Shown: positions 23,675 to 34,491, counted from the first letter of the stretch. The stretch is DNA of 64,000 nucleotides from a bacterium (GCA_009772925.1 WOUQ01000003.1:171898-235897), one strand, 5' to 3'. Notes: generated from the letters alone by a model not told the origin. Program-made: numbers and translations.

Positions 23675-25395
23675 GCCTTGACCCGTCCCACAATGAATCC
23701 GACTGCATCTGTCTGAGCAATCTTCGTGCCGGAACCTTCGGTGCGGCCCTGGTATTCGAGCACGCCTTCCTTCAGGCCGCGCTCGCTGACCACCACCCGG
23801 TGCGGCACACCGATAAGCTCCATGTCGGCGAACATCACGCCCGGACGCTCGTCGCGATCGTCCAGCACGACGTCGATGCCTTCGCTAACCATTTGATTAT
23901 AGAGAGCCTCGGCGGCTTCGCGTACCGCGTCGCTGCGCTTCAGGCCGAGCGGCACGATGGCCAGCTCGAACGGCGCCATGGACTGGGGGAAGACGATTCC
24001 GCGCTCGTCATTGCCCTGCTCGATGGCGGCGCCGACGATGCGCGAGACGCCGATGCCGTAGCAGCCCATGACCAGCACCTGGGACTTGCCGTTCTCGTCC
24101 AGGTATTTGGCGTCGAGGGCCTGCGAATACTTGCTGCCGAGCTTGAAGATGTGGCCGACTTCGATGCCCCGGCAGAGGTCCAGGCGGCCTTTGCCGTCCG
24201 GGCTGGGATCACCGGCGAGGACATCGCGGATATCGACGGCCTGGGGCTCGGGCAGGTCGCGGCCGAAGTTGACGCCGGTGAGGTGGAAGCCGTCGCTGTT
24301 GGCGCCGCAGACGAAGTCGGCCAGGTTCATCACCGAGCGGTCGGCGAATACGGGAATGTTGAGACCCACCGGGCCGATGGAGCCGACGCCGCAGTCCAGA
24401 ACTGTCCGGATTTCGCCATCGCTGGCGAATTCCAGAGGGTTCAGCACGCCGGGCAGCTTGCCGGCCTTGACCTCGTTCAAGGGGTGGTCGCCGCGCAACA
24501 GTAGGGCGACCAGGCCGGCCGGGTTGGCTTCGGTTTTCTCGCCGCGCACCACCAGGGTCTTCACGACCCGGTCGGCGGCCACCTTGAGGAACGTGGTGAC
24601 TTCCTCGATGGTGTGCTGGCCGGGCGTGGCCACCCTGGTCATGCTCGCGCCAGGGGCGGGGCGGGGGGATGTCGGCGCTACCGCCTCGGCCATCTCCACA
24701 TTGGCGGCGTAGTCGGAATCGGGGCAGAAGGCGATGGCGTCCTCGCCGGAGTCGGCCAGCACGTGGAATTCATGCGAGCCGGAGCCGCCGATGGCGCCGG
24801 TGTCGGCGGCGACGGCGCGGAACTTGAGGCCCAGGCGGCTGAAGATGCGGCTGTAGGCCGCGTACATGACCTGGTAGGTGGCGTCCAGGCTGTCCTCGCC
24901 GGCATGGAAGGAATAGGCGTCCTTCATGAGGAATTCGCGCGCGCGCATGACGCCGAAGCGGGGCCGGATCTCGTCGCGGAACTTGGTCTGCACCTGGTAG
25001 AAGTTGACCGGCAACTGGCGATAGGAGCGGATTTCCTTGCGCGCCAGGTCGGTGATGACTTCCTCGTGCGTGGGGCCGAAGCAGAAGTCACGGTCGTGGC
25101 GGTCCTTGATCTTCAGCATCTGCGGACCGAATACCGCCCAGCGCCCGGATTCCTGCCACAGTTCGGCGGGCTGCACGGCGGGCATGAGCAGTTCGATGCC
25201 GCCGGCGCGGTTCATTTCCTCGCGCACGATGGCTTCCACCTTGCGCAGGATGCGCAGGCCCAGGGGCATCCAGGTGTAGAGGCCGGAGCCCAGGCGCTTG
25301 ATCAGGCCGGCGCGCAGCATTAGCTTGTGGCTGACGAGTTCCGCTTCGGCGGGGGCTTCCTTGCTGGTGGAGAGGAAAAACTGGGAGATGCGCAT
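23671..25395 (-). CDS. proS: Prolyl-tRNA synthetase, bacterial type with editing insert
   Basis: The 574-residue enzyme charges tRNA(Pro). It shows class II motifs (motif 2 near [26 protein letters not shown], motif 3 [17 protein letters not shown]), the YbaK-like editing insertion at about 225-405 ([11 protein letters not shown]) and a C-terminal anticodon-binding domain ([28 protein letters not shown]). The start [19 protein letters not shown] is standard. Confidence 0.97.
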   Translation of the reverse strand: MRISQFFLSTSKEAPAEAELVSHKLMLRAGLIKRLGSGLYTWMPLGLRILRKVEAIVREEMNRAGGIELLMPAVQPAELWQESGRWAVFGPQMLKIKDRHDRDFCFGPTHEEVITDLARKEIRSYRQLPVNFYQVQTKFRDEIRPRFGVMRAREFLMKDAYSFHAGEDSLDATYQVMYAAYSRIFSRLGLKFRAVAADTGAIGGSGSHEFHVLADSGEDAIAFCPDSDYAANVEMAEAVAPTSPRPAPGASMTRVATPGQHTIEEVTTFLKVAADRVVKTLVVRGEKTEANPAGLVALLLRGDHPLNEVKAGKLPGVLNPLEFASDGEIRTVLDCGVGSIGPVGLNIPVFADRSVMNLADFVCGANSDGFHLTGVNFGRDLPEPQAVDIRDVLAGDPSPDGKGRLDLCRGIEVGHIFKLGSKYSQALDAKYLDENGKSQVLVMGCYGIGVSRIVGAAIEQGNDERGIVFPQSMAPFELAIVPLGLKRSDAVREAAEALYNQMVSEGIDVVLDDRDERPGVMFADMELIGVPHRVVVSERGLKEGVLEYQGRTEGSGTKIAQTDAVGFIVGRVKA

Positions 25396-25465
25396 GGCGT
25401 CAAGACTCGCTGGAATGAGCCGCGAATTCTAACAAACCTTGCCGTATCGCCCGCCGTTGAGCGAC

Positions 25466-25939
25466 TCAACGGATGTGGGAGAGTTCCTTGTTGAGCATCT
25501 CGATGTTCTTCTCGTGCAGGCGCACGGCGTCGGCCAGCTTGCGTACATCCGCGCCGGGCTGCCGGCTGCCGGTGGACAGCGCGCCCTTGGCGGCGGCCAG
25601 ATTGCGTTCCTCGCTGCGCAGTTCCTCCACCAGCAACTGGCGGCGCATGTCGTCGCGTTTGCGCTGCGTGCCCGTGTCCACCCTGGGGAAATAGGTCGGG
25701 GTGGGGGTTCGGGTGGAAGGCCTGGGTTTGACCTTGCTATCGGTGGCGGCGGGAAGCTGGGCCGCGGGCTTCAGGTCGGGAATCACGACCTGGGGTTTGA
25801 CGCCGGGCCTGGGCATGTTGGTGTAGGTCACCTGCCCGTCGTCATCGACAAACTTGTAGATTTCCGCGCGCGCCAGCGGCACGGCCACGAGGCAGGCGAC
25901 AAGCACGATGGTGGGGAACGCGGCAGGCGAACGGCTCAT
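25466..25939 (-). CDS. DUF4124 domain periplasmic protein
   Basis: A signal peptide (to about residue 25) is followed by the DUF4124 motif IYKFVDDDGQVTYTNMPRPG, a Pro/Thr-rich linker and a charged coiled coil (RRQLLVEELRSEERNLAAAKGAL). The family is of unknown function and common in betaproteobacterial envelopes. Confidence 0.85.
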   Translation of the reverse strand: MSRSPAAFPTIVLVACLVAVPLARAEIYKFVDDDGQVTYTNMPRPGVKPQVVIPDLKPAAQLPAATDSKVKPRPSTRTPTPTYFPRVDTGTQRKRDDMRRQLLVEELRSEERNLAAAKGALSTGSRQPGADVRKLADAVRLHEKNIEMLNKELSHIR

Positions 25940-25981
25940 GCCGGAAGTGTAGCGCGAATCAGTTTTGGCCGATCCGTCAGG

Positions 25982-27625
25982 CTATCCCGCGGCTTCGAGG
26001 CGGAAGCGGCTGACCGCCGCCGAGAGGCGGGCCGACAGGTCGTTCAGGCGTTGTGCGGCTTGGGCGGAGCTTTCCGCGGCACGGTGGTTGGTGGAGGCCA
26101 TGTCGAGGATTTCCTGGATGCGGCCGGAGATGTCCTTGCAGGAAGTGTCCTGCCCGCCGCGGATGGCGTCGATGGCATGGATCTGCTGGCTGAGGCCGGC
26201 GACCGCCTCGGTGATCTCGGCGATGGCGCGATCGCCCTGGCGGGTCTTGTCGACGCCCTGCTCGACCTGCGTGTGCACGCGTTGCATGGCGGTGACCGCG
26301 CTGGATGTCTCGTTCTGGATGGTCTGGATGGTGGAGGAGATCTCGCCCGTGGCCTTCGCGGTGCGTTCCGCCAGCTTGCGCACCTCGTCGGCCACCACCG
26401 CGAAGCCGCGTCCCTGCTCGCCGGCGCGGGCGGCTTCGATGGCGGCGTTGAGCGCCAGCAGGTTGGTCTGGTCGGCGATGTCCTTGATGACGCTGACGAT
26501 GCGGCCGATTTCCTCGGAATGATTGCCCAGCGAGGAAATGGTGCCGGCGGTCTGGCTGACGGACTGGGAAATTCCGTCGATGCTGGCCGCGGCCTCGCTC
26601 ACCACATGGTGGCCGTTGCGGGCCAGATCGGTGGCGCGGTCGGTGGCCTGGATCATGGCGGAGATGTTCTCGCCGACCTGGGAGGAGGCGTGCGTCAGTT
26701 CCTGCGACGAGGCGGTGGTGGTCATCGCCAGTTGCTGCTGCTGGTTGGAGGCATCCACCACGCTCATGCTGTCGCGCGTGGTGTGGTTCGCCGCTTCCTC
26801 GAGTTCACTGGCGGCCTGGCGGATCTCGCCGATCAGGCGGCCGAATTCCCCGGCCATGTTGTTGAAGGTGCGCGCCACGTGCGCCATTTCGTCATTGCCC
26901 CGCACCGCGATGTTGCCGGAAAGGTCACCCTGCGCCAGGCGCGAGGCCGCCTCATCGAGTTGCCTGGCACCGCGCACGATGGACTGGCGGATGACCAGGC
27001 TGAGGACGATGGACAGCGCCAGGCCGATGGCCACGCCGGCGATGGCGGTGATGTTGAGGACGCGGGCAAGTTTTTCGATTTCCTGCCGATAGGCGCCGGC
27101 CTCGCCGGTCAGGTGGTCGATGAGCGCGTCGGTGGCCGACTGCACGCGCATGAAGGCGGGGTCCATGACGTCCTTGCCATGCGCCTCGGCTTCATCGAAC
27201 TTCTCGCCGGTCAGCAGATCGCGGATGACGCCGATGCCGTTCACCCCGAAGTCCTTGCGCGCGACGACGTATTGCTCCAGGAGTTTCTTCTCGCCCTCCT
27301 GCAGCGATTGCTGCTGGTATTTCTCCAGGGTTTCGTTGATGGTGCGCACGCGCTTGTCCACCAGGTCGAACAGTTCCTGGGCGGCGAAGCCGTCGCGCGC
27401 CAGGCGGGCCTGGTAGATATCGTTGCGGATCTGGAACTGGGTGACGCGTACCTGCTGCAACTGGTTGATGGACAACAGGTGGCGATCGTAGATCGTCGAC
27501 AGCGCCTGGTTGGCCTGCTGCATGCCCCAGATGCCGATGACGCCGACGATGAGCAACAGGATGGAGGTGATCGCCATGAGGGCGATGAGTCGGGTGCCGA
27601 TCTTCAGATTGTTGAGGAAATCCAT
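25982..27625 (-). CDS. Methyl-accepting chemotaxis protein
   Basis: This 547-residue receptor has one membrane span near residues 10-32, a periplasmic four-helix-bundle sensor (about 35-185), a second span (about 190-210), a HAMP domain and a long cytoplasmic coiled coil with the conserved hairpin [25 protein letters not shown] near residue 400. It signals to CheA/CheW. No Che genes are nearby, so it is an orphan receptor; the ligand is unknown. Confidence 0.95.
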   Translation of the reverse strand: MDFLNNLKIGTRLIALMAITSILLLIVGVIGIWGMQQANQALSTIYDRHLLSINQLQQVRVTQFQIRNDIYQARLARDGFAAQELFDLVDKRVRTINETLEKYQQQSLQEGEKKLLEQYVVARKDFGVNGIGVIRDLLTGEKFDEAEAHGKDVMDPAFMRVQSATDALIDHLTGEAGAYRQEIEKLARVLNITAIAGVAIGLALSIVLSLVIRQSIVRGARQLDEAASRLAQGDLSGNIAVRGNDEMAHVARTFNNMAGEFGRLIGEIRQAASELEEAANHTTRDSMSVVDASNQQQQLAMTTTASSQELTHASSQVGENISAMIQATDRATDLARNGHHVVSEAAASIDGISQSVSQTAGTISSLGNHSEEIGRIVSVIKDIADQTNLLALNAAIEAARAGEQGRGFAVVADEVRKLAERTAKATGEISSTIQTIQNETSSAVTAMQRVHTQVEQGVDKTRQGDRAIAEITEAVAGLSQQIHAIDAIRGGQDTSCKDISGRIQEILDMASTNHRAAESSAQAAQRLNDLSARLSAAVSRFRLEAAG

Positions 27626-27664
27626 CGTTGTCTCCCGGCCTGGCCGTGTTTCTGGCTCTGCATG

Positions 27665-27692
27665 AAAAAGGGCGGGGTTCGCACCCCGCCCT
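27665..27692 (-). terminator. Rho-independent terminator of glnA
   Basis: On the minus strand, AGGGCGGGGT, a 4-base loop and ACCCCGCCCT form a 10-bp GC-rich stem ending in a T run (27665-27669). It lies about 58 bases after the glnA stop and separates it from the chemoreceptor gene. Confidence 0.92.
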
Positions 27693-27749
27693 CTATTACG
27701 GCAAGCCGGAATAAAAATTAACGGCTGAATCGCAAAATGGTGATCTAGA

Positions 27750-29159
27750 TCAAACGCTGTAATACATGTCGAACTCGACCGGATGAGTGGTCATCCGAAT
27801 GCGGCTGACTTCTTCCATCTTCAGTTCGATGTAGGCCTCGATGAACTCATTGCTGAACACGCCACCCTTGGTCAGGAACTCGTGGTCGGCGGCCAGGGCT
27901 TCCAGGGCCTGGTCGAGGCTGTGGCAGACGGTGGGGATCTTGGCCTCTTCCTCGGGGGGCAGGTCATACAGGTTCTTGGTGGCCGGGTCGCCCGGGTGGA
28001 TCTTGTTCTGGATGCCGTCCAGACCGGCCATCATCAGCGCCGCGAAGCACATGTAGGGGTTGGCGATGGGGTCGGGGAAGCGGGTCTCGATCCGGCGCGC
28101 CTTGTCGCTGGCCACGTGCGGGATGCGGATGGAAGCGGAGCGGTTCTTGGCGGAGTAGGCCAGCTTGACCGGGGCCTCGTAGTGCGGCACCAGGCGCTTG
28201 TAGGAGTTGGTGCCGGGGTTGCAGATGGCGTTCAGGGCCTTGGCGTGCTTGATGATGCCGCCGATGTAGTACAGGGCCAGTTCGGACAGGCCGGCGTAGC
28301 CGTTGCCGGCAAACAGGTTCTTGCCGTCCTTCCAGATGGACTGGTGCACGTGCATGCCGGAGCCGTTGTCGCCAACGATGGGTTTGGGCATGAAGGTGGC
28401 GGTCTTGCCGTAGCTGTGAGCCACGTTGTGGATCACGTACTTCTGGATCTGGGTCCAGTCGGCGCGCTTGGTCAGGGTGGAGAACTTGGTGCCGATCTCG
28501 CACTGGCCGGCGGTGGCTACTTCGTGGTGATGCACTTCCACGGGCACGCCCATTTCTTCCAGGGCCAGGCACATGGCGGCGCGGATATCGTGCAGGGAAT
28601 CGATGGGAGGCACGGGGAAATAGCCGCCCTTGACCCTCGGACGGTGGCCGGTGTTGCCGGCTTCGGTCTGCTCGCCGGAGGACCAGGCACCTTCTTCGGA
28701 GCGAATCTTGACGTGGCAGCCGGACATGTCGTCATGCCAGGTGACGGAGTCGAAGATGAAGAACTCGGGCTCGGGGCCGAAGTAGGCGGTGTCGCCGATG
28801 CCGGTGGACTTCAGGTAGGCCTCGGCGCGCTTGGCGATGGAGCGGGGATCGCGGTCGTAGCCCTTGCCGGTGTCGGGTTCGATGACGTCGCAGGTCAGGA
28901 TGAGGGTGGGCTCATCCATGAAGGGATCGATGTTGGCGGTGTCCGGATCCGGCATGAGCAGCATGTCGGAGGCCTGGATACCTTTCCAGCCGGCGATGGA
29001 GGAACCGTCGAAGGCGTGGCCCTCGGTGAATTTCTCATCGTCGAAATGGGACACGGGCACAGTGACGTGCTGCTCCTTGCCACGGGTATCGGTAAAGCGG
29101 AAATCGACGAATTTGACATCGTTTTCCTGGATCATTTTCATAACGTCGGCGACAGCCAT
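27750..29159 (-). CDS. glnA: Glutamine synthetase type I
   Basis: The 469-residue enzyme makes glutamine from glutamate, ammonia and ATP. It has the standard length and motifs ([37 protein letters not shown]) and the regulatory tyrosine, Tyr398, in [10 protein letters not shown], the adenylylation site used by GlnE. The start at 29159 ([14 protein letters not shown]) is standard; a longer in-frame ORF crosses the promoter region. No ntrBC follow it. Upstream sigma-54 and NtrC-type sites indicate nitrogen control. Confidence 0.97.
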   Translation of the reverse strand: MAVADVMKMIQENDVKFVDFRFTDTRGKEQHVTVPVSHFDDEKFTEGHAFDGSSIAGWKGIQASDMLLMPDPDTANIDPFMDEPTLILTCDVIEPDTGKGYDRDPRSIAKRAEAYLKSTGIGDTAYFGPEPEFFIFDSVTWHDDMSGCHVKIRSEEGAWSSGEQTEAGNTGHRPRVKGGYFPVPPIDSLHDIRAAMCLALEEMGVPVEVHHHEVATAGQCEIGTKFSTLTKRADWTQIQKYVIHNVAHSYGKTATFMPKPIVGDNGSGMHVHQSIWKDGKNLFAGNGYAGLSELALYYIGGIIKHAKALNAICNPGTNSYKRLVPHYEAPVKLAYSAKNRSASIRIPHVASDKARRIETRFPDPIANPYMCFAALMMAGLDGIQNKIHPGDPATKNLYDLPPEEEAKIPTVCHSLDQALEALAADHEFLTKGGVFSNEFIEAYIELKMEEVSRIRMTTHPVEFDMYYSV

Positions 29160-29215
29160 TGCAAACTCCTCAATCGGATGAACAAAGCAGGGGGAGGTAC
29201 CACGATGAGACGGAT

Positions 29216-29231
29216 AGCAGGTTCCATGCCA
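29216..29231 (-). promoter_or_regulatory. Sigma-54 promoter of glnA
   Basis: The minus strand reads TGGCATGGAACCTGCT, with GG and GC separated by exactly 10 bases, close to the TGGCACN5TTGCA consensus. It lies 57 bases upstream of the glnA ATG. rpoN itself is in this window at 59-60.5 kb. Confidence 0.75.
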
Positions 29232-29313
29232 TCCCGGAACAAGCAATAAACCATTGTGCCACAAGGCTTGTCCCCAAAATGGGGAAAATCCATGAACCAA
29301 TCCGGTGCGCGCC

Positions 29314-29328
29314 GCACCGATATGGTGC
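29314..29328. promoter_or_regulatory. NtrC-type enhancer site upstream of glnA
   Basis: GCACCGATATGGTGC is an inverted repeat (GCACC-N5-GGTGC) matching the NtrC consensus GCACCA-N3-TGGTGC closely. It lies about 85-110 bases upstream of the sigma-54 promoter, the normal enhancer distance. A second partial dyad (GGTGCGCGCCGCACC) overlaps it on the left. The sites also lie just upstream of aroE, but that gene is on the other strand. Confidence 0.65.
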
Positions 29329-29395
29329 GCCTTTGTGCAGCCGCTCCCGACGCCCCCCGCTTACAATGCTTCGACTCGTTTGCACGCCCCGCATC

Positions 29396-30202
29396 ATGAC
29401 CGACACCTACGCCGTTTTCGGCAACCCCATCGCCCATTCCAAATCGCCGCGCATCCACGCCGAATTCGCCCGGCAGACCGGCCAGGACATGCGCTACGCG
29501 GCCTTGCTGGCGCCCCTGGAAGGTTTTACCGAGACGGTCCTGGCCTTCCGCGCCGGTGGCGGGCGTGGCGCCAACGTCACCGTGCCGTTCAAGGAGGCGG
29601 CCTGGGCCCTGTGCGGAAGGCGCAGCGCACGCGCCGAACTGGCCGGAGCGGTGAACACCCTGAAGTTCGACGGCGAGGAGATTTACGGCGACAACACCGA
29701 CGGTGCTGGCCTGGTGCGGGACCTGACCGCGAACCTCGACGTGCCGCTGGCCGGCCGCCGCATCCTGCTGATGGGCGCGGGTGGCGCCGCGCGCGGCGTT
29801 GTCGGTCCCCTGCTGGAACAGGGCCCGCGCGCCCTGTTCATCGTCAACCGCACGGCGGACAAGGCTATGACCCTGGCGGCGGCCTTCGCCGGGCAAGGCG
29901 TCGTCGCCGGAGGCGGCTACGACGCTGTGCGAGGGGCGTATGACGTGGTGATCAACGCCACCGCCGCCTCGCTGGCCGGCGAACTGCCGCCCTTGCCCGA
30001 GCAGGTGTTCGCGCCGGGCGCGCTGGCTTACGACATGATGTACGGCCGCGACACCCCTTTCCTGGCCTTCGCCCTTGCCCAAGGGGCGCGCGCCGCGGAC
30101 GGACTGGGCATGCTGGTCGAGCAGGCGGCTGAGGCCTTCTTCCTTTGGCGTGGCGTGCGTCCGCTCACCGCTCCCGTCATCGCCCTGCTGCGGGCAGCAT
30201 GA
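29396..30202 (+). CDS. aroE: Shikimate dehydrogenase (NADP+)
   Basis: The 268-residue enzyme reduces 3-dehydroshikimate to shikimate. It has the substrate motif HSKSP (residues 14-18), ANVTVPFKE with the catalytic lysine, GDNTDGAGL, and the nucleotide-binding GAGGAARGV with NRTADKA, which favours NADP. The start at 29396 matches the family (MTDTYAVFGNPIAHSKSP). The gene overlaps mtgA by four bases. aroB is in the same window at 48.5 kb. Confidence 0.97.
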   Translation: MTDTYAVFGNPIAHSKSPRIHAEFARQTGQDMRYAALLAPLEGFTETVLAFRAGGGRGANVTVPFKEAAWALCGRRSARAELAGAVNTLKFDGEEIYGDNTDGAGLVRDLTANLDVPLAGRRILLMGAGGAARGVVGPLLEQGPRALFIVNRTADKAMTLAAAFAGQGVVAGGGYDAVRGAYDVVINATAASLAGELPPLPEQVFAPGALAYDMMYGRDTPFLAFALAQGARAADGLGMLVEQAAEAFFLWRGVRPLTAPVIALLRAA

Positions 30203-30894
30203 TCGCGCGCTGGCTGTGGCGGGGTGGCCTGATCATCCTCGTCCTGGTGCTGTATGTGCAGATCGCTTTCCTGGCGGGCGTGCTCTGGTGGGGCCATTTC
30301 AATCCGGCCAACACTGCCTTCATGGAAGCCGGGCTCGCGCGCCTGCAGGAAAAGAAGGGCCCGGATGCCGAACTGCGCCACAAGTGGGCGGACTACGCGC
30401 GCATCTCCATCCACCTGAAGCGCGCGGCGGTGGCCGCCGAGGACAGTCGTTTCCTGGAACACGAGGGCTTCGACTGGGAAGGCATCGAGAAGGCGGTGGA
30501 AAAGAACCTGAAGAAGGGCCGCATCGTCGCCGGCGGTTCCACCATCAGCCAGCAACTGGCGAAGAACCTGTTCCTGTCGCCTTCCCGCAATCCCCTGCGC
30601 AAGGTCCAGGAGGCGGTGATCACCGTGATGATCGAGTCACTGTGGAGCAAACGCCGCATCCTCGAGGTCTATCTCAACGTCATCGAGTGGGGCAACGGCA
30701 TCTATGGCGCGGAAGCCGCGAGCCGGCGCTACTTCAAAAGCTCGGCCGCCGGACTGGGACCCGACCAGGCGGCACACCTGGCCGCGATGATCCCCAATCC
30801 GCGCTTTTACGAACGCAACCAGGGCGCGCGCGGCCTGCTGAAGCGCAAGGCGATCATCGCCGCGCGCATGCGACAGGTGGCGGTGCCGCGATAG
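30199..30894 (+). CDS. mtgA: Monofunctional peptidoglycan glycosyltransferase
   Basis: This 231-residue protein has one N-terminal membrane anchor (about 7-30) and a GT51 domain: AAVAAEDSRFLEHEGFDW with the catalytic glutamate, GGSTISQQLAKNLFLSP, and RRILEVYLNVIEWGNGIYGAEAASRRYF. It polymerises glycan strands from lipid II. The overlap with aroE (ATGA) is the usual betaproteobacterial arrangement. Confidence 0.96.
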   Translation: MIARWLWRGGLIILVLVLYVQIAFLAGVLWWGHFNPANTAFMEAGLARLQEKKGPDAELRHKWADYARISIHLKRAAVAAEDSRFLEHEGFDWEGIEKAVEKNLKKGRIVAGGSTISQQLAKNLFLSPSRNPLRKVQEAVITVMIESLWSKRRILEVYLNVIEWGNGIYGAEAASRRYFKSSAAGLGPDQAAHLAAMIPNPRFYERNQGARGLLKRKAIIAARMRQVAVPR

Positions 30895-30898
30895 GCTC

Positions 30899-31858
30899 CT
30901 AGCGCCAGAACCGCCAGGCGCGCGTCGGCGTGAGCTGGACGCTGCGGCCGGGGTGTCCGGGTATGTCGAGACGCAGGCCGCGCAGGCTTCCGCGTCGCAG
31001 CGCGCGCAGCAGTGGTTCGAACCACAGGCGTTCCAGCGCCGCCAGGGCGTCGCCGGGATCGGCCGGACGCGACGGTGGGGCCGGGCTGGCGAACACCCGG
31101 CGGCCGGCATCGCGCAGGGCTTCCAGGCTGGCGGGAGCGTCCGCCAGGGCAACGCCGGCGGCGGCGCCCAGGGCGCGTGCCTCCGCCGCGGCGCTGGCGG
31201 CCAGGTCGAAGCGCGGCGCCGGCCGCGTCCATACGCCGCCGCCCCAGGCCCACAGGCCGTTGACCGGGAGGCGGCCGGCGGCCTCGCGCTGGAGGTTGAC
31301 CGGGTGCGCATGCAACAGCATCTGCGCCTCGTTCAGCAGTTGCAGCAGCTTCGCCGCCGTACCGCCTTGCGGCAGATGGGGGGCGATGTACTCGCCCGCC
31401 ACCTCGTCCAGGGGGGTGGTGGCCAGATCCGGGGCACCGGGCGCGTGCAGGTACCAGCGCAGTGGCGTGGGCGCCGACAGCCTCCAGCCCTCGGCTTCGC
31501 AGGCCGCATGCAAGCCTGCCGCGAGGGCGTCCGCTTCCTCCGCCGCGAGGGCCAGCATGTCGCCTGCGCGCGCGAACAGGCCGCCCATGCCGACCTCGAG
31601 GTGCACCGGATCCAGCCGCAGCCAATAACCGGCCTCCGCCGCCAGGCCATCCGCTCGCGCGCACAGGGGCGCCAGCGGCCAGTCGCGCTGGCGTTGCAGA
31701 CCGAAGGCGCGGCAGGTCCGCGCCGCCGCGCCGGGTTCCGCCAGGGCCGCGTCGCCCCGCCGCAGCAGGGTCGCCAGGCTGGGCGCCAGCCGCGCGAAGG
31801 CAGGGTCGGCGGGATCGGGTTGGACTGGCAGGTCGACCAGCAGATGCAGGAAATCCAT
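30899..31858 (-). CDS. Conserved proteobacterial protein of uncertain function
   Basis: The 319-residue protein (MDFLHLLVDLPVQPDPADPAF) belongs to a family annotated variously as an RpfE-type regulator or phosphoglycerate-mutase-like protein. Recognisable features are the C-terminal NGLWAWGGG motif (about residue 205) and HPVNLQREAAGRLPVNGLW. I see no mutase active site, so the enzymatic name should not be trusted. It converges on mtgA with a 4-base gap. A start 12 codons further upstream is less likely. Confidence 0.65.
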   Translation of the reverse strand: MDFLHLLVDLPVQPDPADPAFARLAPSLATLLRRGDAALAEPGAAARTCRAFGLQRQRDWPLAPLCARADGLAAEAGYWLRLDPVHLEVGMGGLFARAGDMLALAAEEADALAAGLHAACEAEGWRLSAPTPLRWYLHAPGAPDLATTPLDEVAGEYIAPHLPQGGTAAKLLQLLNEAQMLLHAHPVNLQREAAGRLPVNGLWAWGGGVWTRPAPRFDLAASAAAEARALGAAAGVALADAPASLEALRDAGRRVFASPAPPSRPADPGDALAALERLWFEPLLRALRRGSLRGLRLDIPGHPGRSVQLTPTRAWRFWR

Positions 31859-31977
31859 GCGAGGGATTATGCCGCCTGGGCATTTCCATGCCATCGACTA
31901 TTGTTGATGTAAACAGTCGGGAATTTTCCGGGCTTGGCCTGATCCATTGCCGTGTCGGTACAGAGAGGAGTCGAATC

Positions 31978-32763
31978 ATGAGCACCCTGTCCTTCAAGCC
32001 GGAAGTGTCCGGCATGAGCCTGCCCGCCCTGCGCCGGGTCGATGCCCTGCGTCCCCTGGTCTGGCTGCGCCTGGGTTGGCGCGATCTCGCGCGGGCCTGG
32101 CCGTTGTCGCTGGGCTATGGCGTGGTCTTCGCCCTGCTAGGCGGGTTGTTGCTGGCCTGGGCACGGCAAAGCACGCATCTCACCCTCACCCTGTTGTCGG
32201 GCTTCCTGCTGCTGGCGCCCTTCCTGGCCATCAGTTTCTATGCGATTTCCAGCCGCCTGGAACACGGCCTGGATGGCGGCGGCCCCCTGCAATTCCTCAC
32301 GCCCCTGCGGCGCAATCCGACCTCGATTGGCCTCTTCGCCGTGCTGCTGGCCTTCATCCTCAGTGCCTGGGAGCGCATCTCCGCGCTGCTGGTGGGACTG
32401 CTGCTGCGCAACGACCTGGTGGCTACCGGCTATTTCAACGTGGGACTGCTGTTCAGCGCCGACCACTGGGCCTTCGTCGTCGTCTACCTGGTGCTCGGTG
32501 CCGCCCTGGCGGCGCTGGTGTTCGCCCTGGCCGTGGTCTCCCTGCCGATGATGATGGACCGCGAGGTGGATACCGTCACCGCCATCACCACCAGTCTCTG
32601 GGCGGTGGCGAGCAATCCCCTGCCCATGCTGGTGTGGGCCGCGGTCATCGTCGGCCTGAGTCTGGCGGGCATGCTCACCGCGCTGTTCGGCATGGTGCTG
32701 GTCTTCCCCCTGCTCGGCCACGCCAGCTGGCATGCCTACCGCGATCTGGTGCAGGCGGACTGA
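31978..32763 (+). CDS. DUF2189 family integral membrane protein
   Basis: The 261-residue protein has a soluble start, LRLGWRDLARAWPLSLGYG, typical of DUF2189, then about six hydrophobic spans and the conserved segment VVSLPMMMDREVDTVTAITTSLWAV. No function is known for the family. A good ribosome site (AGAGAGGAG) precedes the ATG. Confidence 0.85.
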   Translation: MSTLSFKPEVSGMSLPALRRVDALRPLVWLRLGWRDLARAWPLSLGYGVVFALLGGLLLAWARQSTHLTLTLLSGFLLLAPFLAISFYAISSRLEHGLDGGGPLQFLTPLRRNPTSIGLFAVLLAFILSAWERISALLVGLLLRNDLVATGYFNVGLLFSADHWAFVVVYLVLGAALAALVFALAVVSLPMMMDREVDTVTAITTSLWAVASNPLPMLVWAAVIVGLSLAGMLTALFGMVLVFPLLGHASWHAYRDLVQAD

Positions 32764-32794
32764 GGCGGGCGTCGCGAGCCCTTAAAATGGCGGC

Positions 32795-33214
32795 ATGCGA
32801 CAACTGCAGCACAGCTTCGAGATCGCCACCCGTGGCCAGGGACTCAGCGACTTCACCGCCCGAGTCACCGCCTGGGTGGCCGCCAGCGGCCTGCGTGACG
32901 GCCTGCTGACGCTGTTCGTGCGGCATACCTCGGCCAGCCTGCTGATCCAGGAGAACGCCGATCCCGACGTTTGCGGCGATCTCGAACGCTTCCTCAAGCG
33001 CCTGGTACCGGAGCACGATCCACTCTACCGCCACACCCTGGAAGGCCCGGATGACATGCCGGCGCACATCCGCGCGGCCCTCACCCAGACCCAGCTATGC
33101 ATCCCCCTGCGCGCGGGCAGCCTGGTGCTGGGCACCTGGCAGGGCATCTATCTGTTCGAGCACCGCCGCGCGCCGCATCGCCGGGAGGTCGCGGCGCATC
33201 TGCTGGGAGACTGA
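32795..33214 (+). CDS. yjbQ: YjbQ family protein (secondary thiamine-phosphate synthase-like)
   Basis: The 139-residue protein matches UPF0047/YjbQ: LTLFVRHTSASLLIQENADPDVCGDLERFL, HTLEGPDDMPAHIRAALTQTQLCIPL and LGTWQGIYLFEHR. Family members have weak thiamine-phosphate synthase activity in vitro; the physiological role is unclear. It starts 31 bases after the DUF2189 gene. Confidence 0.9.
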   Translation: MRQLQHSFEIATRGQGLSDFTARVTAWVAASGLRDGLLTLFVRHTSASLLIQENADPDVCGDLERFLKRLVPEHDPLYRHTLEGPDDMPAHIRAALTQTQLCIPLRAGSLVLGTWQGIYLFEHRRAPHRREVAAHLLGD

Positions 33215-33246
33215 CGGGGCGCCGGGTCTGTGGCAGACTGCGCCCC

Positions 33247-34491
33247 GTGCTTCCCTACGAACTCCGCATCGGCCTGCGCTACACGCGCGCCAAGCGCCGC
33301 AACCATTTCATCTCCTTCATCTCCGTGATTTCCATGGCGGGCATCGCCCTGGGGGTGATGGCGCTGATCGTCGTCATGTCGGTGATGAACGGCTTCCAGG
33401 AGGAACTGCGCGCGCGCATCCTGGGTGTCGCCTCGCATCTGGAAATCAGCGGCCCGGCCGGACGGCTTGCCGACTGGCCGGGCCTCGCCGCGCAGGTCGC
33501 CCGACATCCCGAGGTGCGCGGCAGCGCGCCCTACGTCAGCGGCCAGGCCCTGCTGGTGGTGGGTTCGGAAACCAAGGGCGCCCTGGTGCGCGGCCTCTTG
33601 CCGCAGGAGGAAGGCAAGGTCGCGGAGTTCGCCGGGCACATGAAGGCGGGCCGCCTCGACAGCCTGCGCCCCGGCGAATTCAACATCGCCCTGGGCAACG
33701 ATCTGGCGCGCGCCCTCGGCGTGTTTCCCGGCGACAAGGTGGCGGTGATCGCGCCGCAGGGCGTGGTCACACCCGCCGGCATGCTGCCGCGCATCAAGCA
33801 GTTCACCGTGAGCGGTATCTTCCAGATGGGCATGTTCGAGTACGACGCCGGCCTCGTCCTCATGCACCTGGAGGATGCGCAGAAGCTCTACCGTCTGGCC
33901 GACGACGTCTCCGGCCTGCGCGTCAAGCTCTCCGACCTGGAACGGGCGCCGCGCGTGCTGCGCGACCTCGCCGGCAGCCTGGAGGGCGATTACTACCTGT
34001 CGGACTGGACCATGCGCCACACCAGCTTCTTCCAGGCGGTGCAGATCGAAAAGCGCATGATGTTCATCATCCTCACCCTGATCGTCGCGGTCGCCGCCTT
34101 CAACATCATCTCCACCCTGGTGATGGCGGTGACCGACAAGCAATCCGATATCGCCATCCTGCGCACCCTGGGCGCGCACCCCGGCAGCATCATGGCCATC
34201 TTCATGGTGCAGGGCAGCCTGATCGGCGTCTTCGGCACCCTCGCCGGCCTCGTTTCCGGCGTGCTGCTGGCCCTCAACGTGGAGACCGTGGTGCCCTGGA
34301 TCGAGCGCGCGGTCGGGCTCGACCTGTTCCCCGCCGACGTCTATTACATCTCCGACCTGCCGTCCAAGCTGAACTGGCCGGATGTCTGGACCATAGGCGG
34401 GGTGGCCCTGCTCCTGTCCTTCCTCGCCACCCTCTATCCCAGCTGGCGGGCGGCCCACATCCAGCCGGCGGAGGCGCTGCGCTATGAGTGA
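33247..34491 (+). CDS. lolC: Lipoprotein-releasing ABC transporter permease LolC/LolE
   Basis: The 414-residue inner-membrane protein starts with GTG ([39 protein letters not shown], a typical LolC/E opening), followed by a large periplasmic domain (about 45-270) and three C-terminal spans in the FtsX/MacB fold. With LolD it extracts outer-membrane lipoproteins for LolA. There is a single permease gene, as in many betaproteobacteria (LolF-type, serving both LolC and LolE roles). Confidence 0.92.
   Translation: MLPYELRIGLRYTRAKRRNHFISFISVISMAGIALGVMALIVVMSVMNGFQEELRARILGVASHLEISGPAGRLADWPGLAAQVARHPEVRGSAPYVSGQALLVVGSETKGALVRGLLPQEEGKVAEFAGHMKAGRLDSLRPGEFNIALGNDLARALGVFPGDKVAVIAPQGVVTPAGMLPRIKQFTVSGIFQMGMFEYDAGLVLMHLEDAQKLYRLADDVSGLRVKLSDLERAPRVLRDLAGSLEGDYYLSDWTMRHTSFFQAVQIEKRMMFIILTLIVAVAAFNIISTLVMAVTDKQSDIAILRTLGAHPGSIMAIFMVQGSLIGVFGTLAGLVSGVLLALNVETVVPWIERAVGLDLFPADVYYISDLPSKLNWPDVWTIGGVALLLSFLATLYPSWRAAHIQPAEALRYE

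Noticed and set aside
25439..27721. 760-codon plus-strand ORF antisense to the chemoreceptor
   Set aside because: Shadow of the DUF4124 and chemoreceptor genes.
27783..29249. 488-codon plus-strand ORF antisense to glnA
   Set aside because: Repetitive Gly/Val-rich translation mirroring glnA codon use; no family features.
29242..29262. TGGCAC...TTGC as sigma-54 promoter of glnA (minus strand)
   Set aside because: The distance between GG and GC is 14 bases instead of 10; the site at 29216-29231 has the correct spacing.
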